DNA of 64,000 bases from Prorocentrum cordatum (Eukaryota > Sar > Dinophyceae > Prorocentrales > Prorocentraceae). The notes under the pieces were generated by a model. That model worked only from the letters and a program-made list of their open reading frames with translations, was not told where the DNA came from and did no database searches. Shown one piece after another: positions 47,816 through 57,622 of this stretch (positions are counted from its first letter, which is position 1; each line of letters begins with the position of its first letter). The stretch lies in NCBI GenBank assembly GCA_963575745.1, contig CAUYUJ010019899.1, positions 62,001 through 126,000 of the forward strand, given 5' to 3'. Position numbers and translations under genes: made by a program.

Positions 47816-48359
47816 GAAAAAAACGACGACGCGAACCTGCCTGGTTCTGCCCTCCCACCGCTCCCCGAGGGATAGCCTGCGCGCCCAGCGCGCCCCTGGT
47901 GGCCTGGGCCGCAGCAGCTCGCGGAGGGGGCGCCTGCGCGGGGCACCGCCCTCGCGCCGGGCCTGGCGCCGCCCGCAGGCTCGCCTCTGCCCCCTCGGTG
48001 GCCCCTTGCTGGGAGGCAGTGGCGAAGCGTCCCGGCTCGCCTACAGCCCTGCCAAACAATGTCCTAGGAAACTTCTGTGGCTTCCAGGAGATGTTCTTCG
48101 AACATTTCTGGCTGGGGCTGTCTTGTTCTCACACATCGGGAGTCTGTTCTAAGAACCTCGTTTTTGTTCTCAGAACATTTTTGGGTTCTAAGAACATTTC
48201 GTGGTAGGACTATAGGAATGCCGGGACGGTCGGTCCCTGCTCAATTGCTGGCAGGGGGGGGGGAACAACAGGGACCATGACCAAGACCGAGCGCCAAGAA
48301 CGTCGCGCTGGCCATCTTGGCCACCGTCCATCCCCAGGCGTCCTCGCGTCGAATAAAAA
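47816..48359. other. Gene-free stretch with three GTTCTNAGAAC palindromes
   Basis: GC-rich to 48050, then mixed sequence with the 11-bp palindromes GTTCTAAGAAC, GTTCTCAGAAC and GTTCTAAGAAC at about 48152, 48168 and 48185. Confidence 0.5.
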
Positions 48360-48500
48360 GCAGGATGGGAGGTTTTTGGCTATTGTCTGCCCCAGGGGTC
48401 AACAAAACGACTCGGGACGAAAAACCGGTCCCGGGGAAAGGGTCGGGACTTCCAGAGACGCCTTCCGGAAAAAGCAGGACGTCGCATGCCAGGGTTTCGG
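48360..48500 (-). repeat. Dispersed repeat E, - copy
   Basis: Reads on the complement: GGGAGGTTTTTGGC, AACGACTCGGGACGAAAAA, GGAAAGGGTCGGGACTTCC, GCAGGACGTCGCATGCC. Confidence 0.65.
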
Positions 48501-48984
48501 TCAGCCTCGCTTCGTGGACCGTCCGCCCGAATAATTAGGCGAAGGCTGGCATGGGCCATGACCAAGACCGGCGTCGACCAGATCCCGGGACATCCCGGTC
48601 ATGGCCAGCACGTTTCTTCTCTCGACCTGCGGCGCGTGGATCGATCCCGCCGTCGCCGTCGCCGTCGCCGCGGTCGCCGCCGCCGCCGCAACGGCTTTTT
48701 TTTTGTCCTGAGATTATCCTCCTCCTCCTCCTCCTCCTCCTCCTCCTCCTCCTCCTCCTCCTCCGTCTCCTCCTCCTCCTCCTCCTCTTCCTCCTCCTCC
48801 TCCCTCTCCTCCTCCTCCTCCTCCTCCTCCTCCTCCTCCTCCTCCTCCTCCTCCTTCTCGGAGGCCTTCGGAGATTCCCCGGGGCTCGGGGCGGCTGCCA
48901 GAGCCAGTGCTCTCGTCCTGTAGGGCCCTCGTTGCCGCGGCCTGGCGTTCCTCCAGATTTTCTGGTCAGCATGCGTTTATAAGT
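48501..48984 (+). repeat. (CTC)n and flanks, no gene
   Basis: GTCGCC hexamers (48645-48690) and a CTC array (48717-48857) lie in GC-rich sequence. Confidence 0.85.
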
Positions 48985-49125
48985 CGGGCAGGAAGAACAT
49001 TCAAAAATAGTTAAGAAATAGCTCAGGGGACGAAATTGGATTATTCTTGACTGGTTTGGAGCATTGCTTGATTATTCTTCGTGTGACTTCCGAACCTCGC
49101 CTGTAGGAGCACATGCACGACCTTC
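48985..49125. mobile_element. Element F, copy 1 (diverged)
   Basis: Left end AAGTCGGGCAGGAAGAACAT is shortened; interior TTCAAAAATAGTTAAG and GGGGACGA match 52276. The right end CGCCTGTAGGAGCACATGC is preserved. Confidence 0.6.
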
Positions 49126-49204
49126 GAGCAGCGGGATCAGTACCTTGTGGCTCCCCCATCCTCACCAGCCCGATGCCCCCAAGGCTTCTGAGGGCCTCCG
49201 GACC

Positions 49205-49788
49205 CAGACATGCGCCGCTTTCAGGACGTCGCCCCCGGAAGTCTTTTGACCCCTTCCCCAGGACCGGTTCTTCGTCCCGAGTCGTTGTTCGACGGCCCCG
49301 CGGCCCGGCCAGTGCCCTCCGCGGAGCAACAAAAAAAACCTCCCGTCCTGATTTTTTCGTTACGACGCGAGCATGTCTGGGAACCAAGGCAGCAGCGCCC
49401 AGCTCTTGCGGGCCCCAGGCGCCTCGCGGCCGCGGCGCCGGCGCCAAGCCCCCCCCCCGGGCCACCGCGCTCGCGCTTCGGCGACCTCCTCGCGCGGGGC
49501 GGCGTGGTGCGCTGGCGGCGGCGCCGCCTGGGCGCCGCTGGTATGGGCCGCTCTGGCGTGTGTTTCCAGAGGGATTCCGAGCGCGAGAGCTGTATTGTGA
49601 ACCCAGACGTGCTCGCGTCGTAGACAAAGCTGGACGGGAGGTTGTTTTTAGCTATTTTCGGCCCCAGGGGACCCTCGCCGGGCCTCGGGGCCGTTCAAAA
49701 ACGACTCGGTACGAAAAACCGATCCCGGGGAAAGGGTCGGGGCTTCCAGGGACGCCGCCCTGAAAAATCAGGACGTCGCATGTCTGGG
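49205..49788. repeat. Head-to-head pair of repeat E copies around 280 bp
   Basis: A + copy (49205-49355) and a - copy (49630-49788) face each other, so the region can form a long cruciform. The enclosed segment is GC-rich and has no supported gene. Confidence 0.65.
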
Positions 49789-50340
49789 GAGGGATTCTGA
49801 GCGCGGGAGCTGTATTATGAAGGCCTTACGGCCAGCGCCGCCGACCCTGAAGGGGTGAGCCGGAGGCGATTGGGAGAAAGCTTCTGCCAGGGAGGGTTTC
49901 TCCACCACGGGGGAGCACTAGCGCCGCTGGGGGGCCGCTTTGCCGAAGGGATTCTGAGTGCGGGAGCTGTACAGTGCCGTTTTTAATACATGCTCCGCGT
50001 GCGGATCATGTATCTAAAATGCAGGGATTAGTATTAAAACAACGATGAGTTCATGTAAGATTCATTCGTGCATTTGTCATGTATTAAAATCCCATGCTTT
50101 TAAACATCCCATGTATTAAACACTGCCCTGAATTGTGCAGGCCTTACGGCAGGTGCCGCTGCCTTCGACCCTGAAGGCGGGGCCTCCCCCTTCGCCACGG
50201 CCGGGGCTACAGGGCCGCCCCCCCCCCCCCGAAGGGGGGAACCCCGCCCTGTCCCTCCGGGGACCTGCCAGACCCCCGGGGGGCGGCAATCTGACACGGG
50301 ACCCCCCTTCCCTATACCCCCCTCCCGACCCCCTTTGTCA
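49789..50340. repeat. GGGATTCTGAGCGCGGGAGC repeats with an AT-rich insert
   Basis: The unit GGGATTCTGAGYGCGGGAGC, then TGTA, occurs at 49572 (diverged), 49788 and 49942, and continues TTATGAAGGCCTTACGGCC. In the 49942 copy it is interrupted by an AT-rich element (49969-50129). The rest is G/C-homopolymer-rich. Confidence 0.6.
49969..50129. mobile_element. AT-rich MITE-like insertion
   Basis: CAGTGCCGTTTTTAATACATG and CATGTATTAAACACTG are inverted ends around an AT-rich interior. Sister repeat copies at 49572 and 49788 show the uninterrupted sequence, so the insertion is visible directly. A 5-bp near-duplication (CTGTA/CTGAA) flanks it. Confidence 0.7.
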
Positions 50341-50569
50341 GGGAAAGGTCAAGGGAAGGGCATCGTCTCATGTACGACGCTTCTCTTCTCTGCTCGTTCC
50401 TCCATCTTCTTGGGACTGACGGCGACAGCGTCTCATAATTACACGCCGAAGGGTCGGCTGATTTTTTGTTCCGTCTGAGATGCGCGTAGGCGGGTAGGCC
50501 GCGATTCGAGCGCCCGGCGCGCCTCGTCATGCAGGGTGGGAGGTGGAGGAGCAGGAGGGCATCCTTCAA
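50341..50569. other. Gene-free spacer
   Basis: Mixed sequence with no recognised feature. Confidence 0.3.
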
Positions 50570-50762
50570 GGCCTCCCCGATGGGGTCGGAGTACAAAAGG
50601 GGTCGGAGGATCGCGCCGTATCCTCGATGCATCGGCGATGCAGCTCGGTCTGGAGCCCGATATTCTCCGCGCGGGCGTCGCCAAGGTATCACCGGTGCAT
50701 CGGCGACGCGGCGCGAGCCGCCGACCTCGTCCACTCCGAGCCCACCTATAGGAGGCCTCTAC
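50570..50762. mobile_element. Element D, copy 2
   Basis: Left end AGGCCTCCCCGATGGGGTC, interior TCGATGCATCGGCGATGCAG, right end ACCTATAGGAGGCCTC. Inverted AGGCCTCC / GGAGGCCT termini. Confidence 0.7.
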
Positions 50763-51261
50763 TCCCTTGTGTGATGCTGGCAGGCTTGGGAGGGGCAAAA
50801 CGCTCCGAAGTGCACGCAGGTGCCCTCCCGAAGGGAGCCCGCACCGCCCGCGACGGATGCCATTCTGCTCGGGCGAATGGCCCCGTCGATTCCTGGTGCG
50901 CCACTCCGACTAATGCCATCCCGCTCGGGCATCGGCCGACCTCCTGTGAGTCTCGACCTCGGCCGAGATGCGGCGCCGACCCCGTCACGCAGCGACGCCC
51001 AGGAGGAGGAAGGAGGGCCCAGAGGGACCAGGTAGGGAGGAGGGAGGAGGAGGGAGGGAGGAGGAGGGAGGGGGAGGGAGGGAGGGAGGGAGGGAGGAAG
51101 GAGGAGCGACGCCCAGGAGGAGGAAGGAGGGAGGAGGAGGGAGGAGGCACCGTGGAGGAGGGAAGGACTTGCTCGTGGCAGCGTGGAGGAGGAGGGAGGG
51201 CCCAGGCCTCCGACGTCGCCACCTGTTCACCACGGGCGCGGGCGGCAGGCAACGGGGCCGA
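50763..51261 (+). repeat. GGGAGGA-rich stretch, no gene
   Basis: GGGAGGA/GGAGGAGG units dominate 51030-51205, and a block GCGACGCCCAGGAGGAGGAA occurs at about 50992 and 51107. The 50763-50990 part is mixed and unassigned. Confidence 0.7.
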
Positions 51262-51500
51262 CTGCGCCGACACTGGCGCGTGAGCTGCCCGCGTGAGATC
51301 GCGCGCGAGCGTCCTCGCGTCCAGTGCGGCGTGCCGCGCCGGCGGCCCGCGCAAGACGCCGCGTGAGGTCGCCGTGCCATCTCGCGTAAGACCCTTCTTT
51401 GATCGTCGCCCACGTGGGCCCTGGAAGCCCCGGCCAGCGGGCTGCTCTCCAGCCCGAGCCTTTTCGACGGGCCTGGGGCCCGGCGAGGGCCCCTGGAGGC
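51262..51500. repeat. Composite repeat (block K plus repeat E), copy 2
   Basis: CTGGCGCGTGAGC, GCGTGCCGCGC, GTGAGGTCGC, GTGCCATCTCGCG, then CCCTGGAAGCCCCGGCCAG and GGCCCGGCGAGGGCCCC follow the same order as 22655-22990. Confidence 0.6.
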
Positions 51501-51559
51501 AGAAGATTATGAAAAGCTGGCCGTCGCACTTATTCGTGGCAAAGGGAGGCAGTGCAGAG

Positions 51560-51790
51560 CGAGGGGAGGGAGGAGGAGGAGGAGGAGGAGGCGGAGGAGG
51601 AGGAGAAGGAGGAGGAGGAGCAGCAGGAGGAGGAGGAGGATGAGGAGTGAGGAGTGAGGAGTGAGGAGGAGTGAGGAGATGCAACCGCCTCCATTCTCAT
51701 CCCTCCCTCCCCCTCGTCCCTCCCTCTTCCCTCCCTCCTCCTCCATAAGTAGAGGCAGCATTCACACGGTCTGGCGCTTGCGCGCAGCCG
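51560..51790. repeat. (GGA)n then (TCC)n tracts
   Basis: GGA triplets (51568-51640), GAGTGAG units, and a pyrimidine tract (51690-51745), forming an imperfect purine/pyrimidine mirror. Confidence 0.8.
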
Positions 51791-51796
51791 CTCAGA

Positions 51797-51921
51797 CAAG
51801 AAGATGGTACCACTTGCGCTGCTCGTCCTGGAGAGCCCTAGTCGCTACGGCTGCCTTCTCCCCGAAATCTTGGTCAGAATGCACCCTGGGAGAGGTCTGG
51901 GGAGCAGCGGTATCTTCGGGG
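51797..51921. mobile_element. Element G, copy 1
   Basis: Ends GATGGTACCACTTGCGCTGC and GGAGCAGCGGTATC are inverted. Interior TTGGTCAGAATGCACCC and GGGAGAGGTC match 60625-60753. Confidence 0.65.
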
Positions 51922-52275
51922 GGGGGGCCCAAACGGGATGGTTACCAAACCATGTGGTGAGTCGGTGAGGATTCGGGGTCACCATAATTCTGGTTTTGGG
52001 ACTTGGGTCGTTCTCCGAGGATTTCTTGGTCGACTGGGGCCTCCAGGGTCCCAAAACCGTGTGGTGACGGACCCTGCGGTGAGGTCCTCGCGGATTTCGA
52101 GGTCACCGCCGGGTCTGTCACCACACGGCGTTGGGACCCCCAATATCTGTATGTACCCTCTTTGCCTCCCGAGCCGCGGTGCAGGATTGGGCAGGGGAGG
52201 CGAGGGGGGGGGGGGGGGGGCGGGAAAGCACGAGCGCAGGGCCGACCGAGGCGCTCCGCCTTCGCTTGCGTCCAG
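51922..52275. repeat. Region with a 26-bp hairpin (52057-52130)
   Basis: CCGTGTGGTGACGGACCC, then TGCGGTGA is mirrored by TCACCGCCGGGTCTGTCACC, then ACACGG around a short loop. An upstream GTGGTGAGTCGGTGAGGATT echoes the same sequence. No gene. Confidence 0.65.
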
Positions 52276-52433
52276 TCGGGCATGTCCCTCTACAGGAGGA
52301 ATGTTCAAAAATAGTGAAGACAAGTCGGGGGACGATTCTTCGACTATGCTTCGTTATGCTTGGTAATAATTTGGTTACTTCCGATTTTGTCCTAAAACAT
52401 CGGCCTGTAGGAGGACATGCCCGACCTAACGCT
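52276..52433. mobile_element. Element F, copy 2 (best preserved)
   Basis: Left GTCGGGCATGTCCCTCTACA, then GGAGGAA, is mirrored by CCTGTAGGAGGACATGCCCG, then ACC. The interior of about 110 bp is AT-richer with AAAAATAGTGAAGAC and TTCGTTATGC. MITE-like, no ORF. Confidence 0.75.
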
Positions 52434-53690
52434 GGCGTCCCGAGCCACGGGACGGTCCGCTCGGCAGCGTGTTCCCTCAGAGGAAGGAGGAAACCGGAAG
52501 ACTAACATGTGCATCAACACATACTCGGAGGTCCGCGCGGACCTCCGAGCATGCATGCTTGTGCAGGTCACGCCTCTGCTTCTGATTCTTCTTCTGAGAA
52601 ACAGGTGGAAGAGCAGGAGGACGAGGACCGGCAGGCGGGAAACGGAGGAGAAGAAAAGGGATGATGGGGGAGGAAGAGGAGGAGGAGGAGGAGGAGGAGG
52701 AAGAGGAGGAGGAGGAGGAGGAGGAGGAGGAGGAGGAGGAGGAGGAGGGGGCCTGAGGGAAAAGGGACTAGGGAGGAAGAAGGTGGGCACTGATCTGGGC
52801 TTCCCAGTGTAATCATGCACAGCTCGCGCGTCGATGCCGAGTCAGACCCTACAGCTCGCCCAAGCGATTTTGCCAGATGCGGTGTCAGTTCCCTCTGTGC
52901 AGGGCGTCTGGAGCCAAGTTGCAGACGTCCTAGTCCCGAACTCCTCGCAGCACAGTGTAGCGTAGCTTTGAGATGATATCCTTCCCCGCGGCAGCAGAGT
53001 GTTGCGAGACTTTGAGCAAGGGGGCGGGCCTACCAACCATCCCTCCAGGACGTTGCGAGTCGAGGCACAAACTTACCGCAGGATGCGCCCCTGACCTCTA
53101 GTCAGACTGCACTGGGGGCCAGATACCATGACATCCGCCGATCTGATATTTTCAGCTCAGCCTGCGGCCCCAGAGATCCTGACCGCTCCCCTCGGGGTGA
53201 TGCTCGTGCCGGCTCAGCTCTGTTCTAGGGCCCCGGGGCCCGAAAGGCCGGCCCCAGACGCCGAGATCGAGGACGACAGCGCTGGTGTGTAATGGAAGAT
53301 GACGATCAATACATGACCGGGGGTCGTGTGCACGCGGCGGCGCCCGGGATGACGATCAGAGAAAACCGGCCGCGGGCTGGACAACTATTTTTTGTTCAGT
53401 CGTTCTCCTCCTCCAGTCAGAAACTTGTGCAGAAATAGCAGGAAACTATGTTGTAAATCGTTCTCCCCCATTTTTATTAATCATCGGAGATCTGGGGGGC
53501 GGCCTGGGCCGTCTGGAAAAGCCTTCGTGAAGCGCCTGGGGGGCGCGGTGGGCCGGAGGCAAACACGGACGTGCGGGAGTGTTTTTTTTTCCGGTGACTC
53601 GGGGGCGACCCGGTGCCTGTTCGGGGTGTCCTGGAGATTTCTTGGGGCGGCTTTGGTCAGGAGGAAAAGAAACACACAGACACAATTAAT
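52434..53690. other. Gene-free stretch with (GGA)n
   Basis: GGA triplets at 52675-52750. The remainder (52760-53690) is mixed; 53150-53260 resembles a decayed repeat E. No supported gene. Confidence 0.4.
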
Positions 53691-54025
53691 CCTCGACTCC
53701 CCAAAAAATATGAGAAAATATGGGAAGTGGGGGGGAAGACAGAAACCCAGAAAATATGGGAAAATATGTGGGATATTTTTATTTGTGTGTATTTATTTGT
53801 GTGTCCTAATTTCCCTTTATTTGGGGCCTCTTGGGCAGCGTTGTGTTCTCCTCGGAGCTCTGGGCCTGCCGTGGCCGGCCTCGGCGGGCAGCCACGCGCG
53901 GCCGCCGGCGCGCGCCCGCTGCCCGGAGAGCGCCTGCGGCCTCCGCGGGGCTCTCCGCGCGCTGCGGGGTGCGGAGCGGGCCATCGAGCGCTCCCGGCTT
54001 GCGGGTAGCCCTCAGAGCCAGCCTT
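53691..54025. other. AT-rich patch then GC-rich patch
   Basis: AAAATATGGGAAAATATG and TATTTATTTGTGTG units (53705-53815) give an AT island. The following 200 bp are GC-rich, open in several frames, and not assignable. Confidence 0.4.
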
Positions 54026-54026
54026 G

Positions 54027-54066
<40 letters not shown>

Positions 54067-54218
54067 CGTGCACGACGTGCACGACGACGACGACGAGACG
54101 ACGACGACGACGTGCACGACGTGCACGGCGACGGCGACGAGACGACGACGACGACGACGTGCACGACGTGCACGGCGACGGCGACGACGACGACGACGAC
54201 GTGCACGACGTTCACGAC

Positions 54219-54252
<34 letters not shown>

Positions 54253-54265
54253 TCGACGACGCTCA
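54026..54265 (+). repeat. (GAC)n with periodic CGTGCACGACGTGCACG palindromes
   Basis: GAC triplets are broken four times, about every 50 bp, by GTGCACGACGTGCACG or GTGCACGACGTTCACG, a higher-order repeat. Confidence 0.9.
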
Positions 54266-54469
54266 CCCCCCCGCCTGAGGTGCCCGCTCACCCAGAGAAG
54301 ATCATATGCAACGACCCCCGCTTCAGGGACGGCGGGAAGATGATGGGCGGCCTCTGGGGCCCTAAGAGCGCAGACCCGCCCACCAGTGGGAGGAGAGCGC
54401 GGGAGACGAGGAACGGAAGGTCGCGAAGGAAGGGCAGCGGAACCAGACCTCCTCGCGTTGTGCAAAAAT
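54266..54469 (+). other. Possible exon after the (GAC)n array
   Basis: A + frame reads VPAHPEKIICNDPRFRDGGK and MMGGLWGPKSADPP. It is protein-like and follows a GAC array, as exons of gene C do, but no acceptor AG is obvious. Confidence 0.25.
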
Positions 54470-54605
54470 ATCACGACGGGAGGCTTTCCGCTATTCTTGG
54501 CCTCCACGGTCCCTTCCCCGCCCTCCTTGCCGTCAAACAACGACTCGGGATGAAAAACTGGGTCCCTTGGGAAGGGGTCCAGACCTCTGGGGGTCGACGT
54601 TGAGT
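54470..54605 (-). repeat. Dispersed repeat E, - copy
   Basis: CACGACGGGAGGCTTTCCGC, AACGACTCGGGATGAAAAAC and GGGAAGGGGTCCAGACC match the complement of the family consensus. Confidence 0.55.
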
Positions 54606-55654
54606 TGTGGAGGAATCACGACGTCGGGGGTCTGGGGAGGGAGGGAGCAGGCACGCGGGCGGAGGGGAGGAGCGCGAGGAGTGAGTGAGTGAGCCCAGCC
54701 TCGATGTGAGTCGGGACGACGAGCCACGAATGCCCGGGACGCCAGGAGGATGATGAGCGACATGGAGGGCCCAGCGCAGACCCGCAGCACGTGGGCTGAC
54801 CCAGACATCCTCTCACTGTGAGCAAGTCACACCCGAAGATGCTCGACGGCTTTCGACTTCCTGTGGCCCCCACGGGGCCCAGGGGCCGCCGAGAGACCTC
54901 GTCGGGAGGTGCCGGGAAAGGGACCTCTCGACCTCGGGCGGTCCACAGCGGCGAAGAAGCACGAGGTCGTAGATCTTGGGAGGTTCGAGGCCCGATGATC
55001 CCTTGGCGGTCCTTAAGGCTTCCGAGAAACCCCCCAAAGGCGAACGAATGGCCTTCGGCCCATCCCGCCGCCCTGCCTCTCAGGGGCCCTCGTGGGCCCG
55101 AACAGTCACCCGAGAGGACGCGCCAAGCCAAGGAAGCTTTGAGACTTTGGGGTCTGGGCCCCTTCGAAAGTCTCCCTGGGACCGAGGATTGAGGCTCGGA
55201 GGGCTGGGACGAGCCCGCGCCGTGCCCGGCGGTGCGGTGGCGGATCAATCACGTCCCATGACCGCCCGTCGATCACCCAGGGTCGAGAGCCAAGCTTGGC
55301 CCGGGTTGCAGGGCAGGGTGCGAAGGGGGGACTGGCCCACCACCAGGGTCGACCGAGGCGAAAGTAGCTTGCGAGGGGCAGGTGGTCGGCTTCGCCACAT
55401 CCTGGACTCCGCCCGTTCGCCTTCCTCCTCCTCTCCTCCTCCTCCTCCTCCTCCTCCTCCTCCTCGTCCTCGTCCTCCTCCTCCTCCTCCTCCTCCTCCT
55501 CCTCCTCCTCCTCCTCCGCCTCCTCCCTGGTCAACCTTTCGTTTTGCCGTGTTCGCTCTTGGTCCCTCTCCTTCCATTCCTCCCCCATCCTCACCATACA
55601 CATTGTTCAGTTCTGAGTATTCCAGAGTTGTTTGTTTTTGGGTTGGGCAAGATC
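54606..55654. other. Gene-free stretch with (CTC)n at 55430-55525
   Basis: GC-rich sequence with open but unsupported frames, then CTC/CGT triplets, then lower-GC sequence with TGAGTATTCCAGAGTTGTTT shared with 23179. Confidence 0.4.
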
Positions 55655-55778
55655 CTTTCATTTCTAATTCTTATATCCTGGGCCTCTTCCCTCTTCCTGG
55701 CCAGTAGGGGACCAGGAACAATCTGCCACGAGCACAACTAGAACTGGGCACGATCAGAAATGAACGACGTGCAGTCTT
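55655..55778. mobile_element. Element H, copy 3
   Basis: TCATTTCTAATTCTTATATC and GATCAGAAATGAACGACG are inverted ends; interior CCTGGGCCTCTTCC and GGGGACCAGGAAC match the 23.4-23.8 kb copies. Confidence 0.6.
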
Positions 55779-55818
55779 TCTACTCATTCCCTTCTTCCTG
55801 CCTTTCTCCTCCTCCTCC

Positions 55819-55850
<32 letters not shown>

Positions 55851-56340
55851 GGTATCCTCCTTGTCCTGTTCATTCCCTCCTCCTCCTCCTCCTCCTCCTC
55901 CTCTTCAGTATCCTCCTCAGCCCGCTTCTCTGCCTTTGTCATGTGCCAGCCATCTCCCGCCTGCCTCGCAGCCTGGACTCCGGGGCCGGCGGCCCTCCGC
56001 CCCGAGCCCTCTCGACGGGCCCAGGGGCCCCGCGAGCGCCACGGGAAGGGAGGAGCTTCAGAGCAGCTGTCCGTCACGCGCTCTCGCGGCGAAGGGAAGG
56101 AGGGCAGAGCGAGGGGAGGGAGGAGGAAGGAGGAAGGAGGGGGGAGGGGAAGGGGGAGGGGGAGGGGAGGTAGGGAGGGAGGAGGAGAGGAGGAGGAGGA
56201 GGAGGAGGAGGAGGAGGAGGAGGAGGAGGGGGAGGGAGGTGGAGGAGGAGGAGGAGGGCGAGGAGAAGGAGCAGGAGCAGGAGCAGGAGGAGGAGGGGGA
56301 GGAGGAGGAGGAGGGAGGAGGGCGAAGAACGAGCACGAGA
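55779..56340. repeat. (CTC)n and (GGA)n arrays facing each other
   Basis: CTC at 55805-55845 and 55877-55905, GGA/GGGAGG at 56110-56330, so the region is a large imperfect inverted repeat. 55975-56030 resembles part of repeat E. Confidence 0.8.
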
Positions 56341-56654
56341 CGCATGGTTTAGCTCCAGCCATGCTCTCCTCTGGATGGTCCTCCTGCCCCCCCTTCGGGC
56401 ATCTCCTCGAGCGTGCACCCGCGCAGAGGGCGCTCCAGGCAGGGCCTCGCTCGTCGGCGGAGGCTGGCGGCAGGCCGGCGGAAGCCTGCAGGACGCCAGG
56501 TCGGGGCTCATGCAGGCCTCCTAGATCTTGGCATCGCTCGGACGTGTGGATCTTTCCCTCGGCGAGGACCATCGAGGAGCATCCTTGACCATTTGGCGAA
56601 CAAGCCACGCACGAAACCGAACAAAAGCACAGGGAGTGGACGTCCGAGCGATGG
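56341..56654. other. Gene-free stretch
   Basis: Mixed GC-rich sequence; frames on both strands are open but undecidable. Confidence 0.3.
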
Positions 56655-56893
56655 CAGGAGATGGGGTCGGAGTAGACGGGGTCGGAGGATCGTGCCGCAT
56701 CCCCGATGCAACGGCGGTGCATCGGTGATGCGGCTCGATGTGGGGCCCAATTTTCTCCACGCCGACGTCGCCGATGCATCGCCGACGTCGCCGATGCATC
56801 GCGGATGCATCGCCGATACATCGGCGATGCATTGGCGACGCGGCGCGATCTTCCGACCCCATCTACTCGGACCCCATCCAGGAGGCCTCTACA
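56655..56893. mobile_element. Element D, copy 3
   Basis: Left GAGATGGGGTCGGAGTAGAC, interior with five CGATGCATCGSCGATG-like palindromes, right CCCCATCCAGGAGGCCTC. The right terminus is intact, the left lacks AGGCCTCC. Confidence 0.7.
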
Positions 56894-56894
56894 A

Positions 56895-57165
56895 ACGGGA
56901 TCAGCCAGAGCGCCAGATCTTGCAGGATCCTGCAGAGCCAGGGTACCTCCGCCACTAAACAAATACACATACACCCTCCAATGGACAATTCCTGGGCCTC
57001 AGTGGAGGGTGCCGCCCACCCTGACGGGACATGTACAATTCGTCGGAGGTTGTCTGTGTGTATTGTCGTGGGTTAAGGATCGCATTGACAATGGCTTGGG
57101 CGCAAGATCCTGCAAAGCCTGACTGACCCGGGTCTGGATGGACCCGGGTCGGTAGATCCACGAGC
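56895..57165. repeat. GCAGGATCCTGCAGG family, copy 2
   Basis: AGATCTTGCAGGATCCTGCA (56917), GGATCGCATTGACAATGG (57077) and TGACCCGGGTCTGGATGG (57124) occur in the same order as in 1355-1535, with a longer spacer. Confidence 0.6.
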
Positions 57166-57189
57166 TGGGTCGAGCCGAGACGACCGTCC

Positions 57190-57320
57190 CCAGACATGGG
57201 ACGTCCCGACCCTTTCCCCGGGACCAGTTTTTCGCCCTGAGTCTGTTTGCTGAAGGTCCCGAGGCCCAGCGAGGGCCCCCCAGGGCCGGAAACAGGCAAA
57301 AACCTCCCGTCCTGATTTGT
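57190..57320 (+). repeat. Dispersed repeat E, + copy
   Basis: CCAGACATGGGACGTCCCGA, CCCCGGGACCAGTTTTTCG and GGCCCAGCGAGGGCCCCCC, shorter than the 47598 copy because the 5' inverted block is missing. Confidence 0.65.
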
Positions 57321-57389
57321 GAACGGCGCGATCCTGTCTGGGTTTCGGGCGAGCTGCTCAATGAGGCCGATCACGTATGTTCCAGCGAT

Positions 57390-57622
57390 CTAGGCCTCCT
57401 AGATGGGGTCCACGTAGATGTGGTCGGAGGGTCGCGCCGCATCGCCGATGCATCGGCGATGAGGATCGATGTGGAGCCCGCCTTGCTCCACGTCGACGTC
57501 GTCGATGCACCGCCGATGTCGACGTTGCATCGCCAGTGCATCGCCGATGCATCGCCGATGTATCGCCGATGCGGCCTGATCCACCGACCCCATCTACTCC
57601 GACCCCATCTAGGAGGCCTCTA
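57390..57622. mobile_element. Element D, complete copy
   Basis: AGGCCTCCTAGATGGGGTC at the left is mirrored exactly by GACCCCATCTAGGAGGCCT at the right. The interior is rich in GCCGATGCATCGGCGATG and GTCGACGTCGTCGATG palindromes. About 233 bp, no ORF. Confidence 0.8.

Noticed and set aside
48150-48200. Heat-shock element cluster
   Set aside because: TTC and GAA are separated by three bases, not the two required for nTTCnnGAAn.
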